A stretch of DNA of 64,000 nucleotides from an uncultured Bacteroidota bacterium (GTDB lineage: Bacteria > Bacteroidota > Bacteroidia > AKYH767-A > JABDAW01): assembly GCA_903844645.1 (NCBI GenBank), contig CAIMUP010000014.1, positions 31,760 to 95,759 on the forward strand, in the 5' to 3' direction. Below are positions 19,003-26,800 of this stretch, in pieces. Position numbers and translations under genes: made by a program. Every line of letters starts with the position of its first letter. The stretch's first letter is position 1. The notes under the pieces are model-generated. The model worked only from the letters and a program-made list of their open reading frames with translations. It made no database searches and was not told where the DNA came from.

Positions 19003-19310
19003 AGACGATTGCCCCAAGAGGCAGCACCCTTTCTGCCACTTCTTTTCATAGTTATAGCAATACTCATCCTCCTTTTATTGTTGCTCCCAAGAGGTCGCAA
19101 TCATAAAAAAGAGGAAAGAAAAACTGGCTGGAGCAAAATTAAGAGGTATATTTTAATAAGATTTTCCCAGTTTTTTCTTATCAAATACGCTTTGAAGGAG
19201 ACTTAGATTCTTTTGTCAATTTTGTCCAATATGAGTTTTTGAGTCTCAAAAATGCAGTTTTACGTTGAGAATGCCCAAAAACTTTTCTTTTTTTTTCGTC
19301 AACTCTTCAG
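19003..19310. other. Non-coding left flank of array 4 with a hairpin
   Basis: 308 bases between the aminopeptidase and array 4. Apart from the hairpin at 19068-19114 nothing convincing was seen. Small open frames here (for example around 19009-19206) are hydrophobic and basic, lack a start signal and overlap the hairpin. Confidence 0.4.
19068..19114 (+). repeat. Stem-loop of the CCTTTTATTG family, copy 1
   Basis: Left arm CCTCCTTTTATTGTTGC pairs with right arm GCAATCATAAAAAAGAGG. Two other hairpins with the same outer stem (CCTTTTATTG / ATCATAAAAGG) and a different inner stem lie at 41829-41877 and 42761-42802. This copy follows the aminopeptidase gene and may act as its terminator. Confidence 0.6.
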
Positions 19311-19562
19311 ACATGGAGTTCATGTCATCATACATGAAGTTCATGTACGATTACATGAACTTCAAAGTCGAGTACATGAAACTCATGTACAATTACATGA
19401 ATCGCAAAGTCGAGTACATGAATTTCAAAGTCGAGTACATGAGTTGCAAAGTTGATTACATGAGTTGCAAAGTTGATTACATGAATCGCAAAGTTGATTA
19501 CATGAATCGCATGTACGATTACATGAGATGCAAAGCTGATGACATGAATTGCAAAGATGACA
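19311..19562. repeat. Array 4: 12 units of 21 bp, ACATGA core
   Basis: Twelve units start with ACATGA at exactly 21-base steps from 19311. The other half of each unit is either CAAAGTCGAGT-like or CATGTACGATT-like. Some units hold the dyad ACATGAAGTTCATGT. The flanking genes are both on the plus strand. Two plus-strand frames are open through the array (one translating to a YMNxKVxYMN repeat), but the same is true of the other arrays on both strands, so coding is not supported. Confidence 0.95.
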
Positions 19563-19823
19563 ACATTTTTTGAATAACTTTTTCCATGCTTTGGACTTTG
19601 GTGAAGTTAATTTTACAATTATTTATAGTAATTTTGTCCCCTTATCTAAAAGATGTAAAATGATACCCCTCCTGATATTAAAGATAGCCGACCATACCTT
19701 TCCATCCATCGCAATAGGCAACAGCGACCTCTTGAATGTCGGGCAAAAAATATATGCAATAGGAAGCTATAATAATTGGCACATTCTTTGTAATTCAACA
19801 AATCTTTAATATATCAAAATAAA
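19563..19823. other. Non-coding right flank of array 4
   Basis: 261 bases before the next gene. A phrase ACTTTGGTGAAGTT at 19593-19606 recalls one arm of the terminator stem at 15386, but no partner arm is present. No promoter consensus was clear. Confidence 0.35.
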
Positions 19824-20486
19824 ATGGCAACAGAAAAAGGAAAGGAACAAATGAAAATCCGTCTTGATCGATTTACATCAATCATCAAGAAGAAACGAAA
19901 TAATGATTTTGAAAATGAATTAAAAGAAATCAAGGATCTTTTTAAATCCCAAAAAGACTTTTCTCCGGAAGAATTTTATGAAAGATTATTAACAAGATTA
20001 GAGATATCATACAACGACGGAAGTTTAAAAAAATGGTTTTGGATTGACTTAGTTAATATTGCAGATGGAATATTCATGAACGAAAAGGAGGAAACCATAA
20101 CCAATGAGGATAATGAAAAATTTGTAAAACGACTATATGAAATAATTAATGAGATGGCTGAATCAGATTATAAACAAAATGAAACTGGAATCAATGATCC
20201 TGATTACGTTTCTCCAAAACAGCAGTATGAAGTTTTTTTGCACGACTTCCAAGCAGACTCTGATATTGAATTGATTGAGCGATTTAATGACCAGGTTTAT
20301 ACTCAAGGTTGGACTGGATCCAGAGGTGCATATTTATCTGCAATACATACGGAATTTAATAATCGTAAATTTGATTTCAGTGTAATAGGTGATTCGGAAG
20401 GATTATCCTTTAAACAAAAAATCAAACTTGAGGGGAAAATAATTTCTATAATGGATGCTTCAGCTCCTGATGAAGAGAAGATATAA
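19824..20486 (+). CDS. Hypothetical charged soluble protein
   Basis: 220 residues; no family recognised. It is rich in Lys, Glu and Asp, predicted helical for the first 120 residues (KIRLDRFTSIIKKKRNNDFENEL), without signal peptide or membrane segment. The C-terminal third contains GWTGSRGAYLSAIHTEFNNRK, which looks like an enzyme or binding loop but matches nothing I know. It opens an accessory stretch with a phosphoesterase and toxin-antitoxin genes and is lower in G+C than the core genes, which fits horizontal transfer. It could act with the phosphoesterase 90 bases downstream; this is a guess from position. Confidence 0.6.
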   Translation: MATEKGKEQMKIRLDRFTSIIKKKRNNDFENELKEIKDLFKSQKDFSPEEFYERLLTRLEISYNDGSLKKWFWIDLVNIADGIFMNEKEETITNEDNEKFVKRLYEIINEMAESDYKQNETGINDPDYVSPKQQYEVFLHDFQADSDIELIERFNDQVYTQGWTGSRGAYLSAIHTEFNNRKFDFSVIGDSEGLSFKQKIKLEGKIISIMDASAPDEEKI

Positions 20487-20576
20487 TTTATTGATGAGTT
20501 TAACTTCATTAATTAATTATAAAAAATTCAAGAGTTAAAGGGAAAATATTTTGCAACTATAGATTGATATACCATT

Positions 20577-21523
20577 TTGAAGATTCTTATTTTATCAGAT
20601 TTATTTTGGAATATTGAAGCAAAAAAAAATCAAATTTTGATATAAAAAATTCCTCTGAAATTGACCATAGTTCTTCAAAATTTTCTTCGTATCGGCTTTA
20701 TACATCTATAATATTAAATCACAAACCTGATATTGTATTGTTAGCGGGCGATATAACAGGGGACGGATCTTGTGGTCATGGATTTCAAAATGCTTTAATA
20801 TTATTATTAACATTTTTAGAGAGCAAAAAAGTACAAACATTTTTCATTAAAGGTAACCATGATGAAAATAAGTTTTTTGGTTTAGTGATGAATATGACAA
20901 AAGATTTTCAATATGTTGAACGAATTTCAAGTAAGATAATTCAATTTAAAGAGATAAAATTTTTGGGATTAGACTTTGACGACACCGAAAGCATAACAAG
21001 ATTAAATGATATTATTTTACATAATTCAAAGGTAAATTTTATTCTTGCCCATTGCTCATGGAGACGTAGAATTAGACTTCTTGATTTTGACACAAATTAT
21101 ATAATAACTGGACATTTTAATGAGAATATTGGATATATTGAAGATAAAGTATTTATATCTATTGGGAATGACAGATTAGAAGATATAAATTTTGTTACTA
21201 TCAATTTAACAAAATCTGGGGAAAAAATTACCTTCTATAATATGAATTGTCTGAATGATAATGTAAAATTAACCAATGCAATTAAAAATAAGAATAATTT
21301 TTCTATGGATATTGCATCATCAGATATTACAGACAATAAATTTTCTCAATCCCTTAGTATAATTAGAAACATTAAGAACAAAGAAATGAATGAAATTACT
21401 CAATATGACCTTGAACAGATTAGATCAATAATTAGTTTGAATTCTATGACATTTTTTACTGATTATTTGGGAAGATCAAAATATTATAAAATTATGAACA
21501 AACTATCTGAAACACACTCCTGA
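20577..21523 (+). pseudogene. Calcineurin-like metallophosphoesterase split by a frameshift in an A9 run
   Basis: The longest uninterrupted frame starts at TTG 20738 (LAGDITGDGSCGHG) and has the metal-site motifs GD, GNHDEN, ILAHCSW and ITGHFNENIGY. It lacks the first motif of the fold. That motif is found upstream in another frame from TTG 20577: KILILSDLFWN, which runs into A9 at 20621-20629 and is then lost. One extra A would join the halves into about 315 residues. The first motif reads D-L-F where the family has D-x-H, so metal binding may be altered. The C-terminal 100 residues are low-complexity helical and unfamiliar. Cause: sequencing error, slippage-based switching or decay. Confidence 0.8.
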
Positions 21524-21529
21524 AATGTA

Positions 21530-21568
21530 CCTGACACCTGAATTATAATGAAATCGAATGTCGTCTAT
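21530..21568 (+). repeat. 39-bp direct repeat, left copy, flanking toxin-antitoxin cassette
   Basis: This matches 22207-22245 at 35 of 39 positions, with the last 23 bases (from TAATGAAATCGAATG) identical. It starts 7 bases after the stop codon of the phosphoesterase gene. The right copy overlaps the end of the Fic gene and stands upstream of the DUF433 gene. Confidence 0.9.
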
Positions 21569-21569
21569 T

Positions 21570-21596
21570 CTCGTAGGAACTTGATTCCTTACCGAG
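21570..21596. promoter_or_regulatory. Imperfect palindrome, candidate toxin-antitoxin operator
   Basis: CTCGTAGGAA and TTCCTTACCGAG form an interrupted dyad around CTTGA, 54 bases before the antitoxin start. Type II toxin-antitoxin operons are usually autoregulated at such sites. The link is inferred from position. Confidence 0.4.
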
Positions 21597-21649
21597 ATGT
21601 ATGTCCATAAATTTTCGTTATTTTGCAGTGAAATTAAAAAATACCAAAT

Positions 21650-21838
21650 ATGTCATCACAAGAAATAAAACAAGAAATCAGTAAGGTTATCGAAGAGGTT
21701 CCTGAATCTGTATTAGCTGAAATTCTGGGCTATTTAAAGCAAATTCAGAGTTTGCCAAAGGACAAAATAGAAATGAGCGAGAACTTGAAAAGGATTCTTC
21801 GTGAGGACAAAGATTTATTGCAACGCCTTGCAGAATGA
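21650..21838 (+). CDS. Small antitoxin-like protein paired with Fic/Doc
   Basis: 62 residues, helical and acidic (QEIKQEISKVIEEVPESVLAEILGYLKQIQ). The pattern resembles DUF2281-type or other small antitoxins, with a predicted helix pair and a charged disordered tail (MSENLKRILREDKDLLQRLAE). Its stop overlaps the start of the Fic/Doc gene by four bases (ATGA), the normal coupling of antitoxin and toxin. The role is inferred mainly from this pairing. Confidence 0.75.
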   Translation: MSSQEIKQEISKVIEEVPESVLAEILGYLKQIQSLPKDKIEMSENLKRILREDKDLLQRLAE

Positions 21839-22218
21839 TCGCCTTAAATGATGCTGTGAATATCCATAAGATACTTATAGAAAGATTTGGAGGAGGCGAA
21901 GGAATCAGGGATATGGCATTGCTGGAATCAGCTATTAACAGACCATTCCAGACTTTTGACCAAGAAGAGCTTTATGCTACTACGTTAGAAAAAGCGGCTG
22001 CTGTAATTGAAAGTATTGTTCTCAATCATCCCTTCGTAGATGGCAATAAAAGGACAGGATATGTATTGATGCGGATGCTGCTCTTGGAAGATGGATTTGA
22101 TATAGAAGCAACGCAAGATGAGAAATATGAATTTGTCTTGAATATAGCTAACGGTAAATCGGATAATGAAGCGATAAAAAGTTGGATAAGGGATAAGATT
22201 ATTGAACCTAACACCTGA
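21835..22218 (+). CDS. doc: Fic/Doc family toxin
   Basis: 127 residues, the length of Doc rather than longer Fic proteins. The catalytic loop HPFVDGNKRTG is complete at residues 65-75. Doc-type enzymes transfer phosphate from ATP to EF-Tu and stop translation; Fic relatives transfer AMP. No inhibitory helix is seen inside the protein, so inhibition would rest on the upstream 62-residue partner, whose gene overlaps by four bases. The last codons lie inside the right copy of the 39-bp direct repeat. Confidence 0.92.
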   Translation: MIALNDAVNIHKILIERFGGGEGIRDMALLESAINRPFQTFDQEELYATTLEKAAAVIESIVLNHPFVDGNKRTGYVLMRMLLLEDGFDIEATQDEKYEFVLNIANGKSDNEAIKSWIRDKIIEPNT

Positions 22219-22245
22219 AGGCTAATGAAATCGAATGTCGTCTAT
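22207..22245 (+). repeat. 39-bp direct repeat, right copy
   Basis: It overlaps the Fic/Doc stop codon (22216-22218) and ends about 115 bases before the DUF433 gene. See the left copy at 21530. Confidence 0.9.
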
Positions 22246-22328
22246 CCATTCAGGTTTTTCTTCTGCAAGGTTTTGAATCTTGCGCAAGGAATTTCAAAAC
22301 CAGGAACCCACCAATCCGTTTAATTCCC

Positions 22329-22336
22329 TATCTTTG
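22329..22336 (+). promoter_or_regulatory. -7 promoter element TATCTTTG
   Basis: This matches TAnnTTTG, 24 bases before the DUF433 gene. The interrupted repeat TGCAAG...CTTGCG lies upstream near 22266-22287 and could be an operator. Confidence 0.55.
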
Positions 22337-22359
22337 CCGCCGAATAAAATAAATAAAAT

Positions 22360-22572
22360 ATGAATAATTCTATAATAAACATAGACCCTGAAATATTAGG
22401 AGGAACGCCCGTTTTCAGCGGCACCAGAGTTCCGATAAAAAATTTATTCGATTATCTTGAAACCGGCGAAAGCATAGAAACCTTTATTGATGAATTTGAA
22501 GGTGTGAGCAGAGAACAGGTGATTAAGGTATTAGAGATTTCTGGTGGATTACTTTTCTATTCCATTCAATAA
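22360..22572 (+). CDS. DUF433 family antitoxin-like protein, orphan
   Basis: 70 residues. The DUF433 signature is clear: DPEILGGTPVFSGTRVPIKNLFDYLE, then FIDEFEGVSREQVIKVLE. The family is a winged-helix-type, VapB-like partner usually followed by an overlapping DUF5615 PIN-like toxin gene. No such gene follows: the 221 bases to the next start contain no matching frame. It is therefore either an orphan regulator or the remnant of a pair. Confidence 0.85.
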   Translation: MNNSIINIDPEILGGTPVFSGTRVPIKNLFDYLETGESIETFIDEFEGVSREQVIKVLEISGGLLFYSIQ

Positions 22573-22734
22573 AAAAAGAGGAAAACGCGATGCCGTTAGC
22601 TCTCAAACCTTTGCAATTAATCTTTAACCAATTTGAAGGGGATTCAATATTGGGCATTCAGATGCTATTTAACGGAGTATTTCAAAAAGGAAAAAGGAGC
22701 ATAAAAGAATTGAGGCTGCAATTTTATTAAGAAC

Positions 22735-22767
22735 TTTGTCATTTGTCCATTAATAATGTTAATTTTG
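22735..22767 (+). promoter_or_regulatory. Promoter that sets the start of the HD gene
   Basis: TTTG (22735-22738), 21 bases, then TAATTTTG (22760-22767). It lies inside the upstream extension of the open frame, so the gene must start after it, most simply at TTG 22794. Confidence 0.65.
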
Positions 22768-22793
22768 CGCCCTTAAACATAAATAAAATTGCT

Positions 22794-24020
22794 TTGAACA
22801 AGAAGAAAATCTTTAACGACCCAATCTACGGATTCATCAGCATCCCGAATGATTTGATATTCGACCTTATCGAACATCCCTACTTCCAAAGACTGCGTAG
22901 AATCAGCCAATTGGGCTTGACCCACATGGTGTATCCCGGTGCTATCCATACGCGGTTTGCACATGCCTTAGGGTCTATGCACATGTGCGGAATGGCATTG
23001 GAGGTTCTGAAATCGAAGGGACAAAAAATTACCGAAGATGAAAGTAATGGCGTACTGATTGCCGTTTTATTGCATGATATTGGGCATGGTCCATATTCTC
23101 ACGCTTTGGAAAACAGTATCGTTACAGGCATTACCCATGAGAAGCTCTCGGAACTGTATATGGAGGCTCTGAATATTGAATTTAAAGGCAAACTGACTAC
23201 CGCAATCAAGATTTTCAAGGGCGAATACCCTAAGAGGTTTTTACATTCCTTAGTCTCCAGCCAATTAGATATGGATCGGTTGGATTATTTGAAACGCGAT
23301 TGCTTCTACACAGGCGTTGAAGAAGGCGCAATAGGTACGGATAGATTAATAAAAATGTTGGATGTACACAATGATAAGCTGGTTATCGAGGCAAAAGGGA
23401 TTTATTCGGTGGAGAAATTTATCCTTGCGAGGCGGTTGATGTATTGGCAGGTGTATTTGCACAAGACTGTCGTGTCAGCAGAGTTTCTGTTGGCAACAAT
23501 CTTGAAGCGAGCGAAAGAATTAGCCATTGCCGAGAAACCAATGTTCTGCTCCCCTACCCTTTCGCGGTTTTTGCATAATAAGTTTTCGGAGAAAGAGTTT
23601 GAATCAAACCCTGTCAACCTCAAGTTATTCGCGGAATTGGATGACTTTGATATTATGGGTTCGATAAAAGTGTGGCAGAAGCACGGAGATGATATTTTGT
23701 CGGTATTAAGCGAGAAGTTAATCACGAGAAAATTGAATGCTTTGGAGATTTCTACCTCCCCGCCTGATGGAACCAAAACCAAGAAAGCCAGAGAAAAAGC
23801 CATGAAGATGTACCGCTTAAAACAAAAGGAGATTCCATTTATGGTGCAGACGGGCTTACTCTCGAATCCTGCTTATAAAAAAGAGGACGATAGAATAAAT
23901 CTCCTTTACAAAGACGGAAAAATAGTGGATATTGCCACAGCATCCGACCAACAGACGATTTCGGTAATTACGATTCCGCTAAAGAAATACTTCTTGTATT
24001 ACCCGAAAGAATGTTTGTAA
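22794..24020 (+). CDS. HD-domain phosphohydrolase (dNTPase/YwfO-like)
   Basis: About 408 residues from TTG 22794 (LNKKKIFNDPIYGFI), chosen because the promoter lies between this codon and the earlier TTG at 22743. The HD metal site is complete: HTRFAHALG, LLHDIGHGPYSH, and the downstream Asp in LDMDRLDYLKRD. The family includes dGTP triphosphohydrolase-like enzymes and YwfO. Substrate is not evident. It probably heads a plus-strand run with the deacetylase gene (58 bp gap) and the barrel protein gene. Confidence 0.9.
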   Translation: MNKKKIFNDPIYGFISIPNDLIFDLIEHPYFQRLRRISQLGLTHMVYPGAIHTRFAHALGSMHMCGMALEVLKSKGQKITEDESNGVLIAVLLHDIGHGPYSHALENSIVTGITHEKLSELYMEALNIEFKGKLTTAIKIFKGEYPKRFLHSLVSSQLDMDRLDYLKRDCFYTGVEEGAIGTDRLIKMLDVHNDKLVIEAKGIYSVEKFILARRLMYWQVYLHKTVVSAEFLLATILKRAKELAIAEKPMFCSPTLSRFLHNKFSEKEFESNPVNLKLFAELDDFDIMGSIKVWQKHGDDILSVLSEKLITRKLNALEISTSPPDGTKTKKAREKAMKMYRLKQKEIPFMVQTGLLSNPAYKKEDDRINLLYKDGKIVDIATASDQQTISVITIPLKKYFLYYPKECL

Positions 24021-24078
24021 AAGAAGGTTTCTTGCCTTCTGTTCAGGATAGTTTATGATGAATCAATAAAAAATATTC

Positions 24079-24699
24079 ATGAGTATCTATCCGCTCCTTA
24101 TCCCAAAGTTTATTCAGAGTCTCTTCAAAAGCTATATTTGGAGTATGGATACCAATTCCGCCGTTATATACCTAACTTTTGATGATGGTCCGACAAAAAT
24201 TGTTACCGAAAAAGTGTTGGAAATACTGGCTAAATACAATGCCCAGGCTACCTTCTTTTGCATCGGGAAGAACGTGGAGAATTACCCGACTATCTACCAA
24301 TCTATCCTTGCGGCGGGGCATTCGGTGGGTAACCATACATACAATCATCGGGATGGATGGAAGTCTCCCAATTCCGAATACTTCAACGACATTTCCCAGG
24401 CTGAATCGTTCATTAAATCCGACTTATTCCGCCCTCCGTACGGGCATATTACGAGGCGGCAGGGGAAGTTTATCCTGAAGAACTACCGGATTATTATGTG
24501 GAATGTCTTGTCTGGCGACTTCGATCAATCGTTATCCAATGAAAGGTGCTTGAAAAACGTCCTGAAATTCACCAAAAGCGGCTCCATTGTGGTCTTCCAC
24601 GACAGCCTGAAAGCCTCTGAAAGGATGCTATATACCTTGCCGAGGATGCTGGAACATTTTTCCGACAGGGGCTATCAATTTAAAGCTATTACTTTTTAA
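24079..24699 (+). CDS. Polysaccharide deacetylase (NodB domain, CE4)
   Basis: 206 residues, nearly all one NodB domain. The catalytic motifs are in order: LTFDDGPT (Asp 35, Asp 36), the His pair in GNHTYNH (His 86, His 90), RPPYG from residue 118, and VVFHDS near the end. These enzymes remove N-acetyl groups from cell-wall or capsular polysaccharides. There is no clear signal peptide. The gene ends 67 bases before the barrel-protein gene. Confidence 0.92.
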   Translation: MSIYPLLIPKFIQSLFKSYIWSMDTNSAVIYLTFDDGPTKIVTEKVLEILAKYNAQATFFCIGKNVENYPTIYQSILAAGHSVGNHTYNHRDGWKSPNSEYFNDISQAESFIKSDLFRPPYGHITRRQGKFILKNYRIIMWNVLSGDFDQSLSNERCLKNVLKFTKSGSIVVFHDSLKASERMLYTLPRMLEHFSDRGYQFKAITF

Positions 24700-24766
24700 A
24701 ATAGTTCCCGTAAAAAGTCCGTTCATGCCTTTAAATATGAAATTATTCCCAATAAAATTCCCGCTG

Positions 24767-25645
24767 ATGAAGTCCAAGACGGCTATCCTTGTGCTGCTTA
24801 TTTTATTTTTTCTGGCGAAGCCCGTTCATTCCCAAAACCCGTTTCAACCCTACTTCGGGATGGGGCTTTCGGCGGGAGTAACGAATTATACCGGCGATTT
24901 GAATGATAATTTCTCTTACAAATTTTCCAAACTCGCCTTCGGAGCGCATTTTTCATTGGTTTTCAACAAGCATTTTTCTGCCCGCGCCACGTACTTAAAT
25001 GGCGAGATAGCGGCTTCTGATGCTCAAAATTCTATTCTCGCCAACCGAGGCAGAAATCTTAATTTCCGCTCCAATATTTCCGAGGTCGGGGCTAATATTG
25101 TTTACAATTTGTTCGGGCTTCAGGCGGGGTTCTTGGCTCGTGCTCGATACACGCCTTATGTTTTTCTCGGCATCGCGATTTTCCATTTTAATCCGCAGGA
25201 TAGCATCAATGGAAATTGGATTGACCTCCAGCCCTTGGGCACCGAGGGGCAGACCTTGGGAAGCGGAAAATATCCCGAGCCGTATTCTCGGACTCAATTC
25301 GCGATTCCTTTGGGCATCGGCTTCGATTATAAATTGCTGAACAACCTCGATATTGGCGTCGAGCTGGGCTTTCGGAAGACGTTCACCGATTATCTGGACG
25401 ATGTCAGCGGCACTTATCCCGATGAAACCTTGCTTCGCGCCAATGTCGGCAATCTTTCAGCCGATTTGTCGGATCGTACTTTGCGGCACAACGTCAAATT
25501 ACATTCCCCGAGAGGCGATCCGGGAGCCAACGACAGTTATTTTTATACCAATATCCATTTTACCTATTACTTTTATTGGACTATTTTCGGAGGGCGTTTC
25601 TCTGGTTCCAAACACTCCGGCGATTGCTGGGCGTTCCCGAAATAA
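24767..25645 (+). CDS. Outer-membrane beta-barrel protein (DUF6089-like)
   Basis: 292 residues from MKSKTAILVLL, where a signal peptide begins (cleavage after PVHSQ); an ATG 14 codons earlier is also in frame. The mature part starts NPFQPYFGMGLSAGVTNYTGDLND, typical of the DUF6089 outer-membrane proteins of Bacteroidota, and continues with alternating beta strands (LVFNKHFSARATYLNGEI). It has a large periodic content of aromatic strand ends (FTYYFYWTIFGGRF). It may form a small barrel; its cargo or role is not known. It ends 41 bases before array 5. Confidence 0.8.
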   Translation: MKSKTAILVLLILFFLAKPVHSQNPFQPYFGMGLSAGVTNYTGDLNDNFSYKFSKLAFGAHFSLVFNKHFSARATYLNGEIAASDAQNSILANRGRNLNFRSNISEVGANIVYNLFGLQAGFLARARYTPYVFLGIAIFHFNPQDSINGNWIDLQPLGTEGQTLGSGKYPEPYSRTQFAIPLGIGFDYKLLNNLDIGVELGFRKTFTDYLDDVSGTYPDETLLRANVGNLSADLSDRTLRHNVKLHSPRGDPGANDSYFYTNIHFTYYFYWTIFGGRFSGSKHSGDCWAFPK

Positions 25646-25685
25646 ATTTCCACCCCATTCCCCATTTTTTCCACCATCTAAAGAA

Positions 25686-25874
25686 CTATTTGAGGCTTAT
25701 AGAATACTATTTGCGTCTCATAGAATACTATTTACGTCTCATAGAATACTATTTATGACTCATAGAATACTATTTGCGTCTCATAGAATACTATTTGCGG
25801 CTTATAGAATACTATTTGCGGCTTATAGAATACTATTTGCGGCTTATAGAGTGGTCTATATGGCTCATGGAATA
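25686..25874. repeat. Array 5: 9 units of 21 bp, ATAGAATACTATTT core
   Basis: Nine units start at 25686 with CTATTT and repeat every 21 bases. The junction of neighbouring units gives the dyad AATACTATT. The variable half reads GCGTCTCAT, ACGTCTCAT or GCGGCTTAT. It fills a convergent gap between the barrel gene and recO. Both strands are open in several frames. Confidence 0.95.
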
Positions 25875-25990
25875 TTACAGATGGGTTGAATATCAACGTA
25901 TTAACCAAAATTAATACCCTCCCCACCCCTCTTCCCATTGTTCGCGGTGCATTAAAGGGAAAAAAGGCTGGGAATAAAAGGGTCAGGGAA

Positions 25991-26719
25991 TTATTTTAGA
26001 ATCTCCTCTAGGATAAAAGGCGTTTTCAGATTCTTGAAAGCGGCAAGGTGCAGCTCGAAAAACAAAAGCAGTTTATGGAGCAATATTTTTCGCTGCGCGG
26101 AAGTCATGGCAAGGGAATTCAAAGTATCGAAATTGGCATTCATAAAGCTGAATAAAAGGCGGCTCATCGTGGCATCGAGGGTAATAAGTAATTCAATATC
26201 AGAGGCAATAAAAGTTCCTTCCCGCAAATCGAAATACGGGGTCGCATCGCAACATTCGCCATGCGGAAAAAAGCCCAGCAAGCGGCTCAATTGAATCATA
26301 AAATAGAGATGAAAGTTCGGCAACAGCTCGGTTTTTAAGTCCAGAATTTGCAGAGCATAGAAGACGAAATCGAAAAGCGGTTGGTCGGCATGCCCTTCCT
26401 CTTTGATGGATTTATAAAGCACTTCATTCAGAAAAAGAACCAGCGAACTCTTCACAATATCGCTGTGGATGGAGTGATAAATCGGCATGGCGCGAATGTC
26501 TTTGATCCGTTGCAAGCCGCGATTTTCCTTGATCTGGAAAATTAAATCCACCAACGTCAGCGGTTGAAAAACGGCAGCCTTGATTTTGCTTTTCTTGCCC
26601 CGCACACTATTCACGATGAAGGATTGAAGCCCGTAATGCTCGGTAAAAATCTTGACCACCAAGCCGCTTTCGCCATATTTTATGGTGTGAAAAATGATGC
26701 CCCGAGTTTTATGTTCCAT
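25991..26719 (-). CDS. recO: DNA repair protein RecO
   Basis: 242 residues from ATG 26719 (MEHKTRGIIFHTIKYGESG). A longer frame begins 13 codons earlier, but the TACTTTTG promoter element lies between the two starts. The N-terminal OB fold (KTRGIIFHTIKYGESGLVVKIFTE) and the later helical domain with a C-C pair (GECCDA) fit Bacteroidota RecO. RecO loads RecA onto gapped DNA with RecR in the cytoplasm. It is divergently transcribed from the GT4 gene, with facing promoters 35 bases apart. Confidence 0.93.
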   Translation of the reverse strand: MEHKTRGIIFHTIKYGESGLVVKIFTEHYGLQSFIVNSVRGKKSKIKAAVFQPLTLVDLIFQIKENRGLQRIKDIRAMPIYHSIHSDIVKSSLVLFLNEVLYKSIKEEGHADQPLFDFVFYALQILDLKTELLPNFHLYFMIQLSRLLGFFPHGECCDATPYFDLREGTFIASDIELLITLDATMSRLLFSFMNANFDTLNSLAMTSAQRKILLHKLLLFFELHLAAFKNLKTPFILEEILK

Positions 26720-26725
26720 GCTGCG

Positions 26726-26733
26726 CAAAAGTA
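26726..26733 (-). promoter_or_regulatory. -7 element of recO (TACTTTTG on minus strand)
   Basis: The element ends six bases before the recO ATG, giving a leaderless or near-leaderless transcript. It decides the start codon against the upstream ATG. Confidence 0.65.
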
Positions 26734-26768
26734 GATTATGGCGCGGTAAATTATTCATCTCCTTTCCC

Positions 26769-26776
26769 TAATTTTG
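26769..26776 (+). promoter_or_regulatory. -7 element of the GT4 gene (TAATTTTG)
   Basis: It lies 24 bases before ATG 26801 and overlaps an earlier in-frame TTG, which is thus excluded as the start. Confidence 0.65.
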
Positions 26777-26800
26777 ACCCCGCGAATAAAAAATAAAACG

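Noticed and set aside
19265..19573. Repeat protein encoded by array 4 (YMNxKVxYMN)
   Set aside because: Overlapping open frames are present, the array follows the same 21-bp rule as clearly non-coding arrays, and there is no ribosome site or promoter.
26774..26800. TTG start nine codons upstream for the GT4 gene
   Set aside because: The codon is part of the TAATTTTG promoter element, so it cannot be in the transcript.
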